NCBI RefSeq assembly: GCF_009363095.1
Contig: NZ_CP045295.1
Coordinates: forward strand, 5,609,001 to 5,673,000
Direction: 5' to 3'
Origin: Paenibacillus cellulositrophicus
Lineage (GTDB): Bacteria > Bacillota > Bacilli > Paenibacillales > Paenibacillaceae
DNA length: 64,000 nucleotides
Position 1 is the stretch's first letter. Each line of letters starts with the position of its first letter. Below the pieces are notes generated by a model. That model saw nothing but the letters and a program-made list of their open reading frames with translations. It was not told the DNA's origin and did not search any database. Position numbers and translations under genes: made by a program. Of the stretch, positions 27,271 through 36,861 are shown piece by piece.

Positions 27271-28002
27271 ATGACCGGTAAGGAAACAGAGACGAAGGAT
27301 ACAGGCGGCGGACCGATTCTGCAGGCAAGCGGAATCACACGGATTTTTGGCAGGGGGAATACCTCCGTTACCGCTTTGGAAAATATCCATCTGAACATTC
27401 CGCCTGGAACGATCGTGGCTCTGAGAGGGCGCTCGGGTTCCGGAAAGACCACGCTATTGAACATTCTCAGCGCATTAGACGATCCGACGGAGGGGCAGGT
27501 GTATTTCAAAGGGAGGGAAATCACCGGTTTATCCGGCTCCGAACGCAGCCAGATCCGGCGCAAGGAGATCGGCCTCGTATTCCAGTCGTATGGCTTGATT
27601 CCGCTGATGTCGGCTTACGAAAATGTTGAATTCGGGCTGCGTATCGCGGGACTGAAGGGTAATCGGGAGGTGGTGGAGCATGCGCTTGACCGCGTCGGCA
27701 TGCGGGAGCGGATGAAGCATCGGCCGTCCGAACTGTCGGGCGGCGAGCAGCAGCGCGTAGCCATTGCCCGCGCCATCGTGCACCAGCCTGAGCTGTTGAT
27801 TGCGGATGAGCCGACCGCCGAACTGGACAGCCGGATGGGGCTGCAGGTCGTCCGCATTTTTCGCGAGCTGGTGAAAGAATCGGGGATGACGGTCGTTCTC
27901 ACGACGCATGACCCCGGGATGATGGAGCTTGTCGATCACGTTATCGCATTGGAGGATGGAAATATTGTATCGCAGACAACGAACGAATCTCCCCTTATCT
28001 AA
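27271..28002 (+). CDS. ABC transporter ATP-binding protein, MacB/LolD type
   Basis: A 243-residue ATPase with Walker A GRSGSGKTTLL (near residue 53), Q-loop VFQSYGLIPL, signature LSGGEQQRVAIARA and Walker B LLIADEPTAELD, then the H-loop THDP. Length and signature place it with the LolD/MacB/FtsE group, which works with FtsX-fold permeases rather than with sugar importers. It begins a four-gene operon with an adaptor lipoprotein, an FtsX permease and a second ATPase. The ribosome site GGGGCGAG is modest. Confidence 0.94.
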   Translation: MTGKETETKDTGGGPILQASGITRIFGRGNTSVTALENIHLNIPPGTIVALRGRSGSGKTTLLNILSALDDPTEGQVYFKGREITGLSGSERSQIRRKEIGLVFQSYGLIPLMSAYENVEFGLRIAGLKGNREVVEHALDRVGMRERMKHRPSELSGGEQQRVAIARAIVHQPELLIADEPTAELDSRMGLQVVRIFRELVKESGMTVVLTTHDPGMMELVDHVIALEDGNIVSQTTNESPLI

Positions 28003-29023
28003 AATAGACCGGCGTCTGCGGCGAATAGCCGCGCTTCTGACGACGCTGATGCTGCTCTCGGGCTGTTCGCTCCTTCCGGTCGAACCGGAAACGCTGCAGC
28101 CGCCCTTGGTCGAGCCGGCCAAAGAACAGTTTAACCTCGTGCAGGCCAGCCGCGGGAAGATTCAGACCTTCCTGAAGGGAACGGCTTATTTTGTGTCGGC
28201 CCAATCCGAAGCGCTGTCCTTCAAGGAGATGGGCGGAAGGCTCAAATCGATTCCGGTGACAGTGGGCCAGGAGGTGAAGGCGGGCGATTTGCTGGCCGAG
28301 CTGGAGACGGGGGACCTCGATTTTCAGGTGCGTCTGCAGCAGCTGAATGTAGAGCGCGCACAGCTGCTGTACAAACAGGCACGCGATGCCGGCGCAGGCG
28401 CCGTAGACCTGCGGCTCAAGGAAATCGACCTGGAGCGCGAGCGGATGTCGCTGCAGGAGATGAAGGCCAAGCTTGGCCAATCACGCTTGTACGCTCCCGT
28501 TTCGGGAACGGTGACGTTTGTCGAGAAGCTGAATGCGGGAGACAACGTGAACGCTTATCAAGCGATCGTCACGGTCTCCGACCCGTCCAAAGTGCAGCTG
28601 ACTTATGTTGCAGCGGACAGCAAGGATCTGAATCCGGTCAAAGCCGGCATGCCTGTGAGTCTCAAGTATAAAGGCAAGGACTATAAGGGAAAGGTCCTTC
28701 AAGCCCCTTCGGATTTGCCGGCAGCCGCCGACAGTTCGAAGGCCGAGAAGAACGGGGTTACGATCTTCATGAGCATGGACAACGCTCCGGGAGACGTCAA
28801 GGTCGGCGACAGCGCCGAGCTGACGATCGAGCTTCAGAAGCGGGATAACGCCATCATTGTACCCCGCTCGGCAATCCGCTCCTATATGGGGCGTTCCTAT
28901 GTTCAAATCGCCGAAGGAGAACGCCGCAAGGAGGTTGACATCGAGATCGGATTGACGACGCCGACGGAAGTCGAGATTGTCAAAGGACTTGAGGAAGGCC
29001 AGAAGGTCATTCTGAACAATTAA
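27965..29023 (+). CDS. HlyD/MacA-type adaptor, lipoprotein
   Basis: A 352-residue membrane-fusion-type protein. The TTG at 27965 was chosen because GGAGG at 27951-27955 lies nine bases upstream; the ATG at 27956 is directly against that site. It overlaps the ATPase gene by 38 bases. A basic N-terminus, hydrophobic core and LLSGC (cysteine at about 34) give a lipobox. Then come a lipoyl-like beta region split by a coiled-coil hairpin (about 105-170, rich in Q, R, L), and a beta-barrel domain ending GLEEGQKVILNN. In Gram-positives such adaptors couple the FtsX permease to extracellular release; the substrate is unknown. Confidence 0.88.
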   Translation: MYRRQRTNLPLSKIDRRLRRIAALLTTLMLLSGCSLLPVEPETLQPPLVEPAKEQFNLVQASRGKIQTFLKGTAYFVSAQSEALSFKEMGGRLKSIPVTVGQEVKAGDLLAELETGDLDFQVRLQQLNVERAQLLYKQARDAGAGAVDLRLKEIDLERERMSLQEMKAKLGQSRLYAPVSGTVTFVEKLNAGDNVNAYQAIVTVSDPSKVQLTYVAADSKDLNPVKAGMPVSLKYKGKDYKGKVLQAPSDLPAAADSSKAEKNGVTIFMSMDNAPGDVKVGDSAELTIELQKRDNAIIVPRSAIRSYMGRSYVQIAEGERRKEVDIEIGLTTPTEVEIVKGLEEGQKVILNN

Positions 29024-29075
29024 CCGAAGAGCTATGGCCCGGGCCGACCGGGCATTTAGGGATGGGGTGTATGTA

Positions 29076-31949
29076 TTGGCTTTGTGGACGATGATCCTGC
29101 GCAAGATGGCCAACAACAAGTGGCTGCAGCTGAATTTGTGGATCGGCCTTACCGTATGCGTGGCCCTGTTCAGCTCCATGCCGCTCTACTCGCAGGCCAT
29201 TTTGCAGCGGACATTACTGAAGGAGCTGCAGTCCGTGCAGACCGGGAACGGCGTGTATCCGGGCTTTCTCCGAATAAGCACGACGGTCTCGGCATCATCC
29301 ATGGATGCAAAGACGAAGGAAGCCATCGGAAGCGCCGACCGGTTCGTGAAGACGATTCCGGAGCGCATGGGGCTGGAAGCACTGTCGTTCTATCAGCAGC
29401 GGTTCACGCCGAAGATGAAGGTATACGGCGCCGATGCTTCGGCTCAAGAGAAGCAATCGCAAAAGACGTTAGGAAGCTTTATGTCGCTGTCTGATCTGGA
29501 GAAACGGGTCCGGCTGATCGAGGGGCGGATGCCTGCGGATCGTTCGGACGGGATCATCGAGGCACTGGTCACGCAGAAGTTTCAGCTGGCGACCAAGCGG
29601 AAGCTTGATGAAGAACTGACCGTAGAGCCGCAGGATGGCGGAAGTACCCGCTTTCGGGTCATCCCGGTCGGCATCGTAGAGACGAATCCGGAGGCGGACC
29701 GGTATTTGCCGTTTCTGACCACGGAGAACGAGGATGGATTCCTGATCCCATTCCAGCAGTTCGAGCGAGAATTTACTCAGGGCGGCAAAGCCAGGGTCTC
29801 CAGCATGGAATGGCGGCTCGCGCTCAATTACGAACAGCTGTCGCTGGGCAAGGTCGATGCGTTCACCCAGGCGGACCGGGAGGTCCGGCGTTATTTTAAA
29901 GGCAAGCTTGGGGTAGCCGAAATCAAAATTCCGGCGAGCCCGACCATCGCCTCGTACCAGGGCAAACAGGAGAAGCTCGATACGGTGACGCTTTCGCTGT
30001 ATACCCCTGTCATGCTGATGCTGGCATTCTATTTATATATGACCGCCAATCTGATCATTGACCGGCAGAAGACGGAAATTTCCGTGCTCCGCAGCCGGGG
30101 AGCAAGCCGGCTGCAGATCATGGCTGCCTACCTGCTGGAGAGCCTGCTGCTCGGGCTGAGCGCGCTGGCGGCCGGGCCGTTTCTCGGCGTATGGTTTACC
30201 AAACTGCTTGGCGCCTCCAATGGGTTTCTGGAGTTCGTGCAGCGCTCCGCGCTGAAGGTCAGCATGACGAGCAGCGCCTATCAAGTGGCTGCAGCCGCTG
30301 TGGCGGGAGCGGTCATCCTGATCCTCATTCCGGCCTTCCTCGCAACGCGGGTCAGCATCGTAAGCCACAAGCAGCAGACGGCGCGCCTCACCCGGCTGTC
30401 GATCTGGCACAGGACAGGTTTGGATCTTGTTCTTATCTGCCTAGCAGCTTACCTGCTGTACAATTTCAACCAGCGCCAGGAGGATCTGCGGAGGCTTGCG
30501 CTGGGATCTGCCGACCTGCAGGTTGATCCGCTCCTGTTCCTGACCCCGGCTCTTTTCGCGCTTGGAGGCGGCCTGCTGGTGCTGCGGGTATACCCCTGGT
30601 TCGTCCGGCTCGTTTATTGGCTGGGCCGAAACGGATGGCCGCCTGCGTTGTATCATACGCTCGTTCAGATCAGCCGCTCGTCCGGGCAGTATTTGACCAT
30701 TCAGGTGTTCCTGATCATGACGGTGGCGACGGGTCTGTTCAGCGCGAATGCGGCCAGGACGATCAACGACAACATGGACAGCAAGGTTCGGTATGCGGTC
30801 GGCACGGACATTGCGCTGACGACGAAGTGGGAAAGCGATGCGCCTCCACCCGTATCCCCGGGGGCGGGAGGGCAGCCTCCGTCTGAGCCGGCAACGACAA
30901 CCGTGCAGAAACGGGTTCAGTATACAGAGCCGCCCTTCGAGCCCTTTGAGGAACTGGACGGTGTGCAAGCGACAGCAAAGGTGTTCAAGAAGCAGGAGGC
31001 CAGGTTCAGTGCCGTCGGCAATGAAAAGTCCGGCAAAACGGCTCTCTTTGGCATCGACACGAAGGATTTCGGCAGTACCGCTTGGATGAAGGAGGGGCTG
31101 CTGCAGTATCCGATCAACAGCTACCTGAATCTGATCGCCCCGAATCCGGAGGCCGTGCTCATTTCGCGGTCGCTCGCGGAGGATGCGAAGTTGAAGCCCG
31201 GCGATCCGATCCGGGTTTACTGGGACAGCCTGGACGGGGCGACGTTCACCGTGTACGGTATCATCGATTATTGGCCCAGCTGGAGCCCGCTGCCGTCCGA
31301 TCAGGGAAGCGGAAAACCCGAGCAGCCGCATCTCGTTGTCGGACATCTGGGCACGATTCAGAACAGGCTGGCTGTCGAGCCATATGAGGTGTGGCTGAAG
31401 CTGGCGGACGGTACGAACAGCGAACAAATCTACAGGGAGCTGCAGGAGAAGAAGCTGCAGGTGACGAGCCTGCGGGACGCGACGCAGGAGTTGGTCCAGT
31501 CCAGAAATGATCCTTTCCGGTTGGCGATGAACGGCGTGATGACGCTCGGTTTTTCCATTTCAATGCTGGTCAGCTTCATCGGGTTCCTGCTGTTCTGGGT
31601 GCTGACCTTATCCGGCCGGACGCTTCAATACGGGGTTCTGCGGGCCATGGGCATCTCTTTCCCGCAAATGATCGGCATGCTCGTCAGCGAACAGCTGCTC
31701 ACGTCGGGGGCCGCGGTCCTCATCGGCGTGTTCATCGGCAACGTCACGAGCATGAAATTCGTGCCGCTGTTCGAAATGTCGTTTGCGTCCAAAGAACAAG
31801 TCCCTCCATTCACGATTACCTATCAACTCAGCGATTATTTGCAGCTGTACGGCATTATCGGATTCACGCTGGCGACCGGGCTGCTCATTCTGGGGTACCG
31901 GCTGACACGAATCCGCATCGCGCAGGCGCTGAAGCTCGGGGAGGAATAG
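29076..31949 (+). CDS. FtsX-type ABC permease, large, two FtsX domains
   Basis: A permease of about 957 residues. The start is uncertain: TTG at 29076 has GGGGTG upstream, while ATG at 29034 and ATG at 29091 are alternatives. An N-terminal membrane segment is followed by a large extracellular domain, a three-segment FtsX block (about 310-440, with SVLRSRGASRLQIMAAYLLE), further membrane segments near 445-530, a second extracellular domain with a Pro/Gly-rich linker near 590-615, and a last FtsX block (about 815-957, with YGVLRAMGISFPQMIGMLVSE). It forms the core of the export system with the flanking ATPases and adaptor. Confidence 0.9.
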   Translation: MALWTMILRKMANNKWLQLNLWIGLTVCVALFSSMPLYSQAILQRTLLKELQSVQTGNGVYPGFLRISTTVSASSMDAKTKEAIGSADRFVKTIPERMGLEALSFYQQRFTPKMKVYGADASAQEKQSQKTLGSFMSLSDLEKRVRLIEGRMPADRSDGIIEALVTQKFQLATKRKLDEELTVEPQDGGSTRFRVIPVGIVETNPEADRYLPFLTTENEDGFLIPFQQFEREFTQGGKARVSSMEWRLALNYEQLSLGKVDAFTQADREVRRYFKGKLGVAEIKIPASPTIASYQGKQEKLDTVTLSLYTPVMLMLAFYLYMTANLIIDRQKTEISVLRSRGASRLQIMAAYLLESLLLGLSALAAGPFLGVWFTKLLGASNGFLEFVQRSALKVSMTSSAYQVAAAAVAGAVILILIPAFLATRVSIVSHKQQTARLTRLSIWHRTGLDLVLICLAAYLLYNFNQRQEDLRRLALGSADLQVDPLLFLTPALFALGGGLLVLRVYPWFVRLVYWLGRNGWPPALYHTLVQISRSSGQYLTIQVFLIMTVATGLFSANAARTINDNMDSKVRYAVGTDIALTTKWESDAPPPVSPGAGGQPPSEPATTTVQKRVQYTEPPFEPFEELDGVQATAKVFKKQEARFSAVGNEKSGKTALFGIDTKDFGSTAWMKEGLLQYPINSYLNLIAPNPEAVLISRSLAEDAKLKPGDPIRVYWDSLDGATFTVYGIIDYWPSWSPLPSDQGSGKPEQPHLVVGHLGTIQNRLAVEPYEVWLKLADGTNSEQIYRELQEKKLQVTSLRDATQELVQSRNDPFRLAMNGVMTLGFSISMLVSFIGFLLFWVLTLSGRTLQYGVLRAMGISFPQMIGMLVSEQLLTSGAAVLIGVFIGNVTSMKFVPLFEMSFASKEQVPPFTITYQLSDYLQLYGIIGFTLATGLLILGYRLTRIRIAQALKLGEE

Positions 31950-31952
31950 CTC

Positions 31953-32852
31953 ATGATTCAATGCGAAGGGCTCGTCAAAATCTATAAAACGGCGGATTTG
32001 GAAGTCGTCGCCCTTCAGGGCCTGGACCTTCAGGTGGAGAACGGTGAATTCATGGCGATCATCGGCAATTCCGGCAGCGGCAAATCGACGCTGCTCAACA
32101 TGCTGGGCGGCCTCGACAAACCATCGGCCGGCAAGCTGTTCGTAGACGGCAAGGACCTGCTCGCGTTCAGCGAGCGCGACCTGGTGCAATATAAACGGGA
32201 GTCGGTCGGGTTCGTCTGGCAAAATAACGCGCGCAACCTGATTCCCTATTTGACCGCGATCGAAAATGTCGAGCTGCCGATTCTCCTACGGGGCCGAAGA
32301 CGCCGGGCCCGCGCGCTCGAGCTCCTGGAAGCGGTCGGCTTGAGCCACAGGGTGAAGAACAAGCTCAGCGAATTGTCCGGCGGTGAGCAGCAGCGGGTGG
32401 CTATCGCCATCGCGCTGGCGAACGAACCGCGGCTGCTGCTGGCCGATGAGCCAACCGGATCGCTCGATACGGGCACGTCGAATCAGGTCCTCGATTTGTT
32501 CCGGACGTTGAATCGGGCCATCGGCATTACGATAGTGATCGTGACTCATGATCCGGAGTTGGCCCGCAAGGTCGACCGGGTTGTTCAGATCCGCGACGGC
32601 AAGACATCGGCCGAGATGATCCGCAGGATCTCTTATTCCGATGTGCTGACGCAAATGGACGCCGACACCGCCCGGCGGGAAGCCGAGAGCCATATCGAGT
32701 ATGCAGTGCTCGACAAGGCTGGCCGGCTGCAAATTCCTGCCGGTTACCTCGACACGGGGAGCTTCAAGGACAGCAACAAGGTGCGTGTCGAGCTTGAAGA
32801 CGGGTGTATCGTTCTGTACCCGGCAAACGAAAGGCAGACGGTCTCAACTTAA
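31953..32852 (+). CDS. ABC ATP-binding protein with AbrB-like C-terminal tail
   Basis: A 299-residue protein starting 3 bases after the FtsX permease stop. The ATPase part (1-225) has Walker A GNSGSGKSTLL near 38, signature LSGGEQQRVAIAIA near 141 and Walker B LLLADEPTGSLD near 161. It is about 70 residues longer than the usual LolD/MacB ATPase. The extra tail, about 250-292, reads YAVLDKAGRLQIPAG and then KVRVELEDGCIVLYP, which strongly resembles the SpoVT/AbrB swapped-hairpin fold. What such a tail would do here (dimerisation, nucleic acid or partner binding) is not known. It ends the export operon. Confidence 0.9.
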   Translation: MIQCEGLVKIYKTADLEVVALQGLDLQVENGEFMAIIGNSGSGKSTLLNMLGGLDKPSAGKLFVDGKDLLAFSERDLVQYKRESVGFVWQNNARNLIPYLTAIENVELPILLRGRRRRARALELLEAVGLSHRVKNKLSELSGGEQQRVAIAIALANEPRLLLADEPTGSLDTGTSNQVLDLFRTLNRAIGITIVIVTHDPELARKVDRVVQIRDGKTSAEMIRRISYSDVLTQMDADTARREAESHIEYAVLDKAGRLQIPAGYLDTGSFKDSNKVRVELEDGCIVLYPANERQTVST

Positions 32853-32951
32853 CCTGGTTTTATTTATGGAATGAAGCGATCCATTACATGGCCATGGAAT
32901 GCCGTAATGAGGCGTTTTAATGGAATAGATGACATGAGGAGAGGTGGATTC

Positions 32952-35687
32952 ATGAAGAAACATCGAATCAAACGTTCCATACTGCTGATGCTCGCGCTTG
33001 TTCTCGTATTGGCCCCTTTATCGCTCGGCACACGCCCGGGTCTGGCCAGTGCGGAGCAGGAGTCGGCCGGCCCGCTATCTGAAGGCCGCATGGGAACAGC
33101 CGGAACGAGCGATGCGGCAGCAAGCGTTCCGGTAAGCATCTCAAAAGATTTTGAGGACGGGACGCTTCAAGGCTGGTACGGGCGGGGCGGCAACGAAGTC
33201 CTGACGGTTTCCCCGAATGCAGCCCATACGGGATCTTACGGCATGCAGGTCACCGGTAGAACCCAGGGCTGGAACGGCCCGCAGCTCGACGTGACCCCAA
33301 TCATGGAAACGGGAAAGACGTACCATTTATCGGCTTGGGTCAAGCTGCCTGCCGGCACGGCAAGCTCGCCGGTATCGATTGTGGTCCAACGCACGACGGA
33401 TGGCGCCAATGCCTATGAACTCGTCAAATCGGTCCAGGCGAGCGACAGCGGATGGGTCAAGCTCAGCGGAGAATATACCTTGCAACACCCGATTGAAAGC
33501 CTAGCCGTTTATATCGAATCCTTCGATGTTCCGACGCTTGATTTTTACGTGGACGATGTCGTGATTGAGCGCGCTCCGGATCCGGTTCCGATCGAGATTC
33601 AGAAGGACATTCCGAGCCTGAAGGACGTGTTTGCCGGCCAATTCAAGCTGGGGACGGCTGTGCTGGTCAATGAAATCCAGAATCCGAACAGCCCTGATGC
33701 GGAGCTGGTCCGGAAGCATTTCAACAGCCTGACGGCCGGCAACGAGCTGAAATGGGACGCCACCGAGCCCGCGGAGGGTCAATTCAATTTTACGGCAGCC
33801 GATAAAATTGTAAGCTTTGCCACGGAAAACGGGATCGCCATGCGGGGCCACACGCTCATCTGGCATTCTCAGACGCCGAAATGGGTGTTTTACGACAGTG
33901 ACGGCAACCTCGCCAGCAAGGAGCTTCTATATGCGCGGATGAAAAAGCATATCGATACCGTCGTCGGCCGGTACAAGGGGAAAATTTACGCTTGGGACGT
34001 TGTAAACGAGGTCATTGAGCCCGGCGATCAGAAACCGGGGGGCCTCCGCAACAGCTTATGGTATCAAATTGCAGGCGAGGAATTCATTGAGAAGGCGTTC
34101 ATTTATGCACATGAAGCCGATCCGGACGCCAAGCTGTTCATCAACGATTACAACACGAATGATCCCGTGAAACGGCAATTTCTGCATGATCTGATTAAGC
34201 GTCTGAAAGCCAAGGGGATTCCGGTTGACGGAGTCGGCCACCAGACGCATATCGGGATCGAATATCCCCGGGTGCAGGAATTGGATGATATGATTCAGGC
34301 GTTCCGGGATCTAGACATCGATCAGCAAATCACCGAACTGGACATGAGCATCTATACGAATGACACGGAGGCCTATGAGACGTTCCCAGCCGAGCTGCAA
34401 ATCAAGCAGGCTAACCGCTACAGAGAGATCTTCGACGTATTCAGGAAGCATTCGGATCAGCTCAGTGCCGTCATATTCTGGGGCAAGGATGACCTGAACA
34501 CCTGGCTGCGCACGTTCCCGGTCGTTCGCAACAATTGGCCGCTGCTGTTCGATGAACGGCTGCAAGCCAAATACGCATACTGGGCGCTCGTCGATCCGGC
34601 GAAGGTTCCGGTTGAAACGAAGCGCACGAAAGCTCTGGAGGCCAGCGTGAAGATTGACGGCCAGGCGGAAGCGGTATGGAATGTGGCGCAGGCGGTACCG
34701 ATCCAGACAGGCGGCAAAGCGGCAGCGACATATAAGACATTATGGGGCGCAGGACATCTATACCTATGGGTCGATGTCGATGATGCCACAGTCAACGGCA
34801 ATGATTCCGTCGAAGTGTACATTGACGGCAATAACGGCAAAACGAATGCTTATGAAGCGGACGACAAAAAGTATACGTTTCGGCGCAGCGGCGCGAATCC
34901 GCATAAACCGGCCGAGTATAACGTGGTGAAAACGGAGAAGGGATACCGGATCGAAGCCTCGATCCCGGTCGACGGTGCGCAAACCGGAAAGGAAATCGGC
35001 TTTGACGTCCGTATTCGCGACCGGTCTGGTTCAGCGGAAGAGCTGGCGTCCTGGAACGATATTCATCACAGGCAGGATACGGATACGTCCGGGTTTGGCG
35101 TATTGACGATGGTGGAAGGTCCGCGAACCGCCAAAGCTGTAAAAGGAACGGCGGTCATCGACGGAGACATCGATGACATTTGGAACAAGGCCGAGCAGAT
35201 CGTAACCGACCGCTGGGTCAGCGGATCTTCGGGCTCAACGGCCAAAGTTCGAACGCTTTGGGACGATCACCGTCTGTACGTGCTGGCCGAGGTGACCGAC
35301 TCTCTGGTGACCAAGCGGAGCGCCAATGCGTGGGAGCAGGATTCGGTTGAAATTTTCATCGATCAGAACAACGCACGAGCCGCTTCTTATGACAGCGACG
35401 ACGGGCAGTATCGTGTGAACTTCGATAACGAGCCGTCGGTCAGCCCCGGATCGCTCGGCGCCAATTTGACATCCGCCGCGAAGCGGACCCCGACCGGCTA
35501 CATCATTGAGGCCGCTGTCGATTGGCTCGGAACACCTCCAAAGGCGGGCAGCCTCATCGGGTTTGACGTGCAGGTCAATAATGACGGAAACGACGACGGG
35601 GTTCGCGACAGCGTGGCGATCTGGAATGATACGTCGGACAGAACGTGGCAAAACCTGTCTAACATCGGACTGTTAACATTGGAATAA
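32952..35687 (+). CDS. Secreted multidomain GH10 endo-beta-1,4-xylanase
   Basis: A 911-residue enzyme starting at ATG 32952 behind AGGAGAGGTGG; earlier in-frame ATGs lack such a site. Signal peptide (about 1-37), a CBM4/9/22-type domain (about 55-205), the GH10 barrel (about 215-560) with acid/base E353 in WDVVNEVI and nucleophile E462 in ITELDMS, then two tandem CBM9-like domains (about 565-730 and 735-911), each opening with an ID-G-x-D/A-x-x-W-type strand and containing DSVEVYID or DSVEIFID. There are no S-layer homology repeats, so it should be released. It hydrolyses the xylan backbone outside the cell and so generates substrate for the neighbouring importers. Confidence 0.94.
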   Translation: MKKHRIKRSILLMLALVLVLAPLSLGTRPGLASAEQESAGPLSEGRMGTAGTSDAAASVPVSISKDFEDGTLQGWYGRGGNEVLTVSPNAAHTGSYGMQVTGRTQGWNGPQLDVTPIMETGKTYHLSAWVKLPAGTASSPVSIVVQRTTDGANAYELVKSVQASDSGWVKLSGEYTLQHPIESLAVYIESFDVPTLDFYVDDVVIERAPDPVPIEIQKDIPSLKDVFAGQFKLGTAVLVNEIQNPNSPDAELVRKHFNSLTAGNELKWDATEPAEGQFNFTAADKIVSFATENGIAMRGHTLIWHSQTPKWVFYDSDGNLASKELLYARMKKHIDTVVGRYKGKIYAWDVVNEVIEPGDQKPGGLRNSLWYQIAGEEFIEKAFIYAHEADPDAKLFINDYNTNDPVKRQFLHDLIKRLKAKGIPVDGVGHQTHIGIEYPRVQELDDMIQAFRDLDIDQQITELDMSIYTNDTEAYETFPAELQIKQANRYREIFDVFRKHSDQLSAVIFWGKDDLNTWLRTFPVVRNNWPLLFDERLQAKYAYWALVDPAKVPVETKRTKALEASVKIDGQAEAVWNVAQAVPIQTGGKAAATYKTLWGAGHLYLWVDVDDATVNGNDSVEVYIDGNNGKTNAYEADDKKYTFRRSGANPHKPAEYNVVKTEKGYRIEASIPVDGAQTGKEIGFDVRIRDRSGSAEELASWNDIHHRQDTDTSGFGVLTMVEGPRTAKAVKGTAVIDGDIDDIWNKAEQIVTDRWVSGSSGSTAKVRTLWDDHRLYVLAEVTDSLVTKRSANAWEQDSVEIFIDQNNARAASYDSDDGQYRVNFDNEPSVSPGSLGANLTSAAKRTPTGYIIEAAVDWLGTPPKAGSLIGFDVQVNNDGNDDGVRDSVAIWNDTSDRTWQNLSNIGLLTLE

Positions 35688-35710
35688 CCCCAGTGAGTGG
35701 GGGAACGAAT

Positions 35711-35756
35711 AAAGGCCGCTCCCGGATAAACAACCGGGAAGCGGCCTTTGGTTTTA
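35711..35756 (+). terminator. Rho-independent terminator after the secreted xylanase
   Basis: AAAGGCCGCT-CCCGG (35711 onward) pairs with CCGGG-AAGCGGCCTTT (ending 35749), followed by GGTTTTA. It lies 24 bases after the xylanase stop and before the 3' end of the regulator on the other strand. Confidence 0.8.
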
Positions 35757-35814
35757 GGGAGCAGGTGGTCAGGCTTCATCGAATATACGCCATGTACGCC
35801 GAAATACGCTTAAA

Positions 35815-36585
35815 TCACGCTGTTATGATCAGGGTCTTTCTATATTTGTTAGCGCTTACACCAGTATACGTTTTGAACTTCTTATAGAACCAGTCCATCT
35901 CGGTATAACCGACTTCATTAGCGATTTCATACACCTTCATATCGGTATTCTCCAGCAGGAATTTTGCCTTCTCCATGCGCTGCTGAAGCAGATATTCCTT
36001 GAAGGTCATCTTCTCTTCAACTTTGAATTTCTGGCCGAGGTAAGAATAGTTGAAATGAAAAATATGGGAGATTTCCTTCAGCGTGATGTTCTGATGCAGG
36101 GCCTCTTCCACATACGCCTTCACCTTGTCGATGATACCGGCCGAAGAGATGGCGGAGGCAGCTCCCTGAACGGATCCTACCCATGGGACCGGTTGATGAC
36201 CGGAATACGGCGCTTCGTCCATCTCCCGCTTCACGGTCTTCAGGCTAGCCGCGAATTCCTCCGGCGTTACGGGGTCGGGCAGGTAGTCGTTCACCTGATA
36301 ATACAAAGCCTTCCGGGCAAGCTGAAACTCATTGCGCCCGCCGATCAGAACGATCGGGACACGGCTTTTCTCCCGGATACGGCCACAGAGCTGAAGTCCT
36401 TCTTCCTCCGAGGCTCTCATGCTGATCAGCACCAGCTGATGATCCTTGGCGGATAGCATCGACATCGCCTCGGCAGCTGCAGCGGCATGGCACTCCAATT
36501 CAAATTCCGCTTGGTGTCTGTCCAGCATACGCTTTATCCATTCCTTCGCATGATGATCGGGATCAACAAGCAGCATCTTATACAC
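35815..36585 (-). CDS. AraC-type regulator with degenerate (pseudo) receiver domain
   Basis: A 256-residue protein with a GTG start at 36585 preceded by AGGGGGG; an ATG at 36618 lacks a site. The first 115 residues align with YesN-type receivers, but the acidic pair is VDPDH, the phospho-acceptor is replaced by serine (S55 in VLISMRAS), the switch Ser/Thr by glycine (VLIGGRN) and the lysine by P-D (YLPDPV). It therefore should not be phosphorylated by the usual route. The AraC double HTH lies at about 155-253 (ISHIFHFNYSYLGQKF, IANEVGYTEMDWFYKKF). It is divergent from the binding-protein gene at 36862 and is the likely regulator of the large operon there. No kinase is adjacent. Confidence 0.9.
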   Translation of the reverse strand: MYKMLLVDPDHHAKEWIKRMLDRHQAEFELECHAAAAAEAMSMLSAKDHQLVLISMRASEEEGLQLCGRIREKSRVPIVLIGGRNEFQLARKALYYQVNDYLPDPVTPEEFAASLKTVKREMDEAPYSGHQPVPWVGSVQGAASAISSAGIIDKVKAYVEEALHQNITLKEISHIFHFNYSYLGQKFKVEEKMTFKEYLLQQRMEKAKFLLENTDMKVYEIANEVGYTEMDWFYKKFKTYTGVSANKYRKTLIITA

Positions 36586-36784
36586 GATATTCCCCCCTGT
36601 TTCTTTTTCGTAAATCATTGGCTCCGGTGAAGCTGCTTATCTCTCATTATGAAAAAGAACCCGATACCCAAACAATGTGCTTTTCTTTATATTGCTATCC
36701 ATTGTTTACTTATTGGCCATTTGTAATGTAAGGGGTTACAAGCAACCTATATTTTGACGGGTAGAATATCTAACTTACCACAGG

Positions 36785-36814
36785 TTGTTGCTCTTTCAAT
36801 GTAAGCGCTACACT
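36785..36814 (+). promoter_or_regulatory. Promoter with cre-like site before the large operon
   Basis: TTGTTG (36785-36790), an 18-base spacer and TACACT (36809-36814) form a plausible promoter 48 bases before the start at 36862. ATGTAAGCGCTACAC at 36799-36813 matches the cre consensus in 13 of 15 positions and overlaps it. The rest of this 276-base divergent region shows no further clear element. Confidence 0.4.
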
Positions 36815-36861
36815 TTGAATGTAATTGGGATGCAAATCACTTTAACGGGGGGATTAGAGGA

